From: Kiritimatiellales bacterium
Lineage (GTDB): Bacteria > Verrucomicrobiota > Kiritimatiellia > Kiritimatiellales > Pontiellaceae
Assembly (NCBI GenBank): GCA_013042165.1
Contig: JABDQT010000070.1
Span: forward strand, 1-6,389
Length of the DNA stretch: 6,389 bases
Reading direction: 5' to 3'
Position 1 is the stretch's first letter; each line of letters starts with the position of its first letter. Positions 5,853 to 6,389 of this stretch are shown here, one piece after another. Made by a program: the position numbers and the translations under genes. The notes beneath the pieces were generated by a model that had not been told where the DNA came from, made no database searches, and saw only the letters and a list, made by a program, of their open reading frames with translations.

Positions 5853-6389
5853 GATTCGCTCAGGCGCTTGGCATCCTTATCCTCATGAAAGGCCGCGTGT
5901 GCTTCCTTCAGTATCGCGGGAATTCTTTGACGGAACGGATGTTGCGCCAGGCAGGCCCAGTCATATGTATCCACATTGACCGCCTTTTCTCCCGGAAACC
6001 AGTGATCGGCCGTACCTAGCAGGTTGTAGCGCATCTTTGCGAACTCGCCCAGATCGAGACCTTTGTAAAACGTCCAGAGGCGGAGGGTTTCCTTTACGTT
6101 AATGTTGCCCGGCGTATCGGTGTAGTGCGGTAAGTCCTTGTGCCAATCACGCATCCAGTCGACTCCGAGATCCTTTTCCATCGAAGCCCGGATCCTGTTT
6201 TCAATACTTTCAACAATAGGATCGCCCATGTGGCGTTCCACTGCTTCGACGTGTTCATCAAAGTCGGAAGGTTTTGCGGCGCCGATGCTCAACGTGTGAA
6301 CTTCCGGGTGTGACAGGCAGTAGAGGTCGTTCCACTGCATGGGCGTTAACGGATCACATAGTACCGACATCTTTGGTGTTGGATTATAG
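5849..6389 (-). CDS. Aldo/keto reductase-like oxidoreductase, C-terminal part (5' end beyond window)
   Basis: This is the C-terminal part of an NAD(P)H-dependent aldo/keto reductase of the COG1453-type group. A methionine occurs at 6370, but the frame stays open to the right edge, and the upstream residues YNPTPK plus CDPLTPMQWNDLYCLSHPEVHTLSIGAAKPSDFDEH fit the continuous end of the AKR barrel. The true start is therefore outside the window and the visible part is about 179 residues. LSIGAAKPSDFDEH is the usual cofactor-loop region just before the last barrel helices. The tail (about 80-179) has KMRYNLLGTADHWFPG and ends in CLAQHPFRQRIPAILKEAH. Members of this group often have a ferredoxin-like CxxCxxC tail; only one cysteine remains in the matching place, so an iron-sulphur cluster is unlikely. 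The substrate is unknown. It is convergent with the zinc-cluster gene, sharing the stop palindrome CTAG. Confidence 0.82.
   Translation of the reverse strand, partial: YNPTPKMSVLCDPLTPMQWNDLYCLSHPEVHTLSIGAAKPSDFDEHVEAVERHMGDPIVESIENRIRASMEKDLGVDWMRDWHKDLPHYTDTPGNINVKETLRLWTFYKGLDLGEFAKMRYNLLGTADHWFPGEKAVNVDTYDWACLAQHPFRQRIPAILKEAHAAFHEDKDAKRLSES

Noticed and set aside
5849..6370. A complete 173-residue protein starting at the methionine at 6370
   Set aside because: The reading frame is open to the right edge, and the residues upstream of that methionine continue the aldo/keto reductase pattern, so the start is outside the window.
1..6389. CRISPR arrays, tRNA or rRNA genes, insertion sequences and long direct repeats
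   Set aside because: I saw no repeated spacer units, cloverleaf-like sequence, transposase motif or terminal inverted repeats. Nearly all of the sequence is accounted for by protein genes.

Overview
The window is compact bacterial DNA of moderate G+C with no mobile element, RNA gene or CRISPR array that I can see. It holds seven protein genes, two of them cut by the window edges, and no gene-free stretch longer than about 115 bases. The mix of genes suggests a Gram-negative-type environmental bacterium, possibly of the Planctomycetes-Verrucomicrobia-Kiritimatiellota group. That placement rests on protein style only and is weak.

Left block (1-2276, minus strand): a class IV, PLP-dependent aminotransferase resembling the plant-type D-amino-acid aminotransferase/aminodeoxychorismate lyase subgroup. 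It is followed, through a TGATG stop/start overlap, by hypF, the carbamoyltransferase of [NiFe]-hydrogenase maturation. hypF runs off the left edge with 431 codons visible.

Middle (2277-3350): a 114-base divergent intergenic region, then a plus-strand UDP-glucuronate decarboxylase (UDP-xylose synthase). It ends three bases from the end of the next, convergent operon.

Right-centre (3354-5419, minus strand): a two-gene operon with an ATGA overlap encoding homologues of DprE1 (FAD oxidase) and DprE2 (short-chain reductase). These are the two halves of the epimerase that, in mycobacteria, turns decaprenyl-phosphoryl-ribose into decaprenyl-phosphoryl-arabinose. Catalytic and flavin-site residues are retained, but the cysteine targeted by benzothiazinones is alanine here. 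With UXS beside it, this looks like a pentose-donor module for a cell-surface polymer; the link is inferred from position and enzyme class.

Right end (5475-6389): a small plus-strand protein with two zinc-binding-type cysteine clusters, divergent from dprE1. It converges on the C-terminal part of an aldo/keto reductase that runs off the right edge. The two genes share the palindrome CTAG as overlapping stop codons.

I found no clear evidence of a wholly new system. The DprE1/DprE2 pair, the aminotransferase-hypF coupling and the double zinc-cluster protein are the items most worth following.
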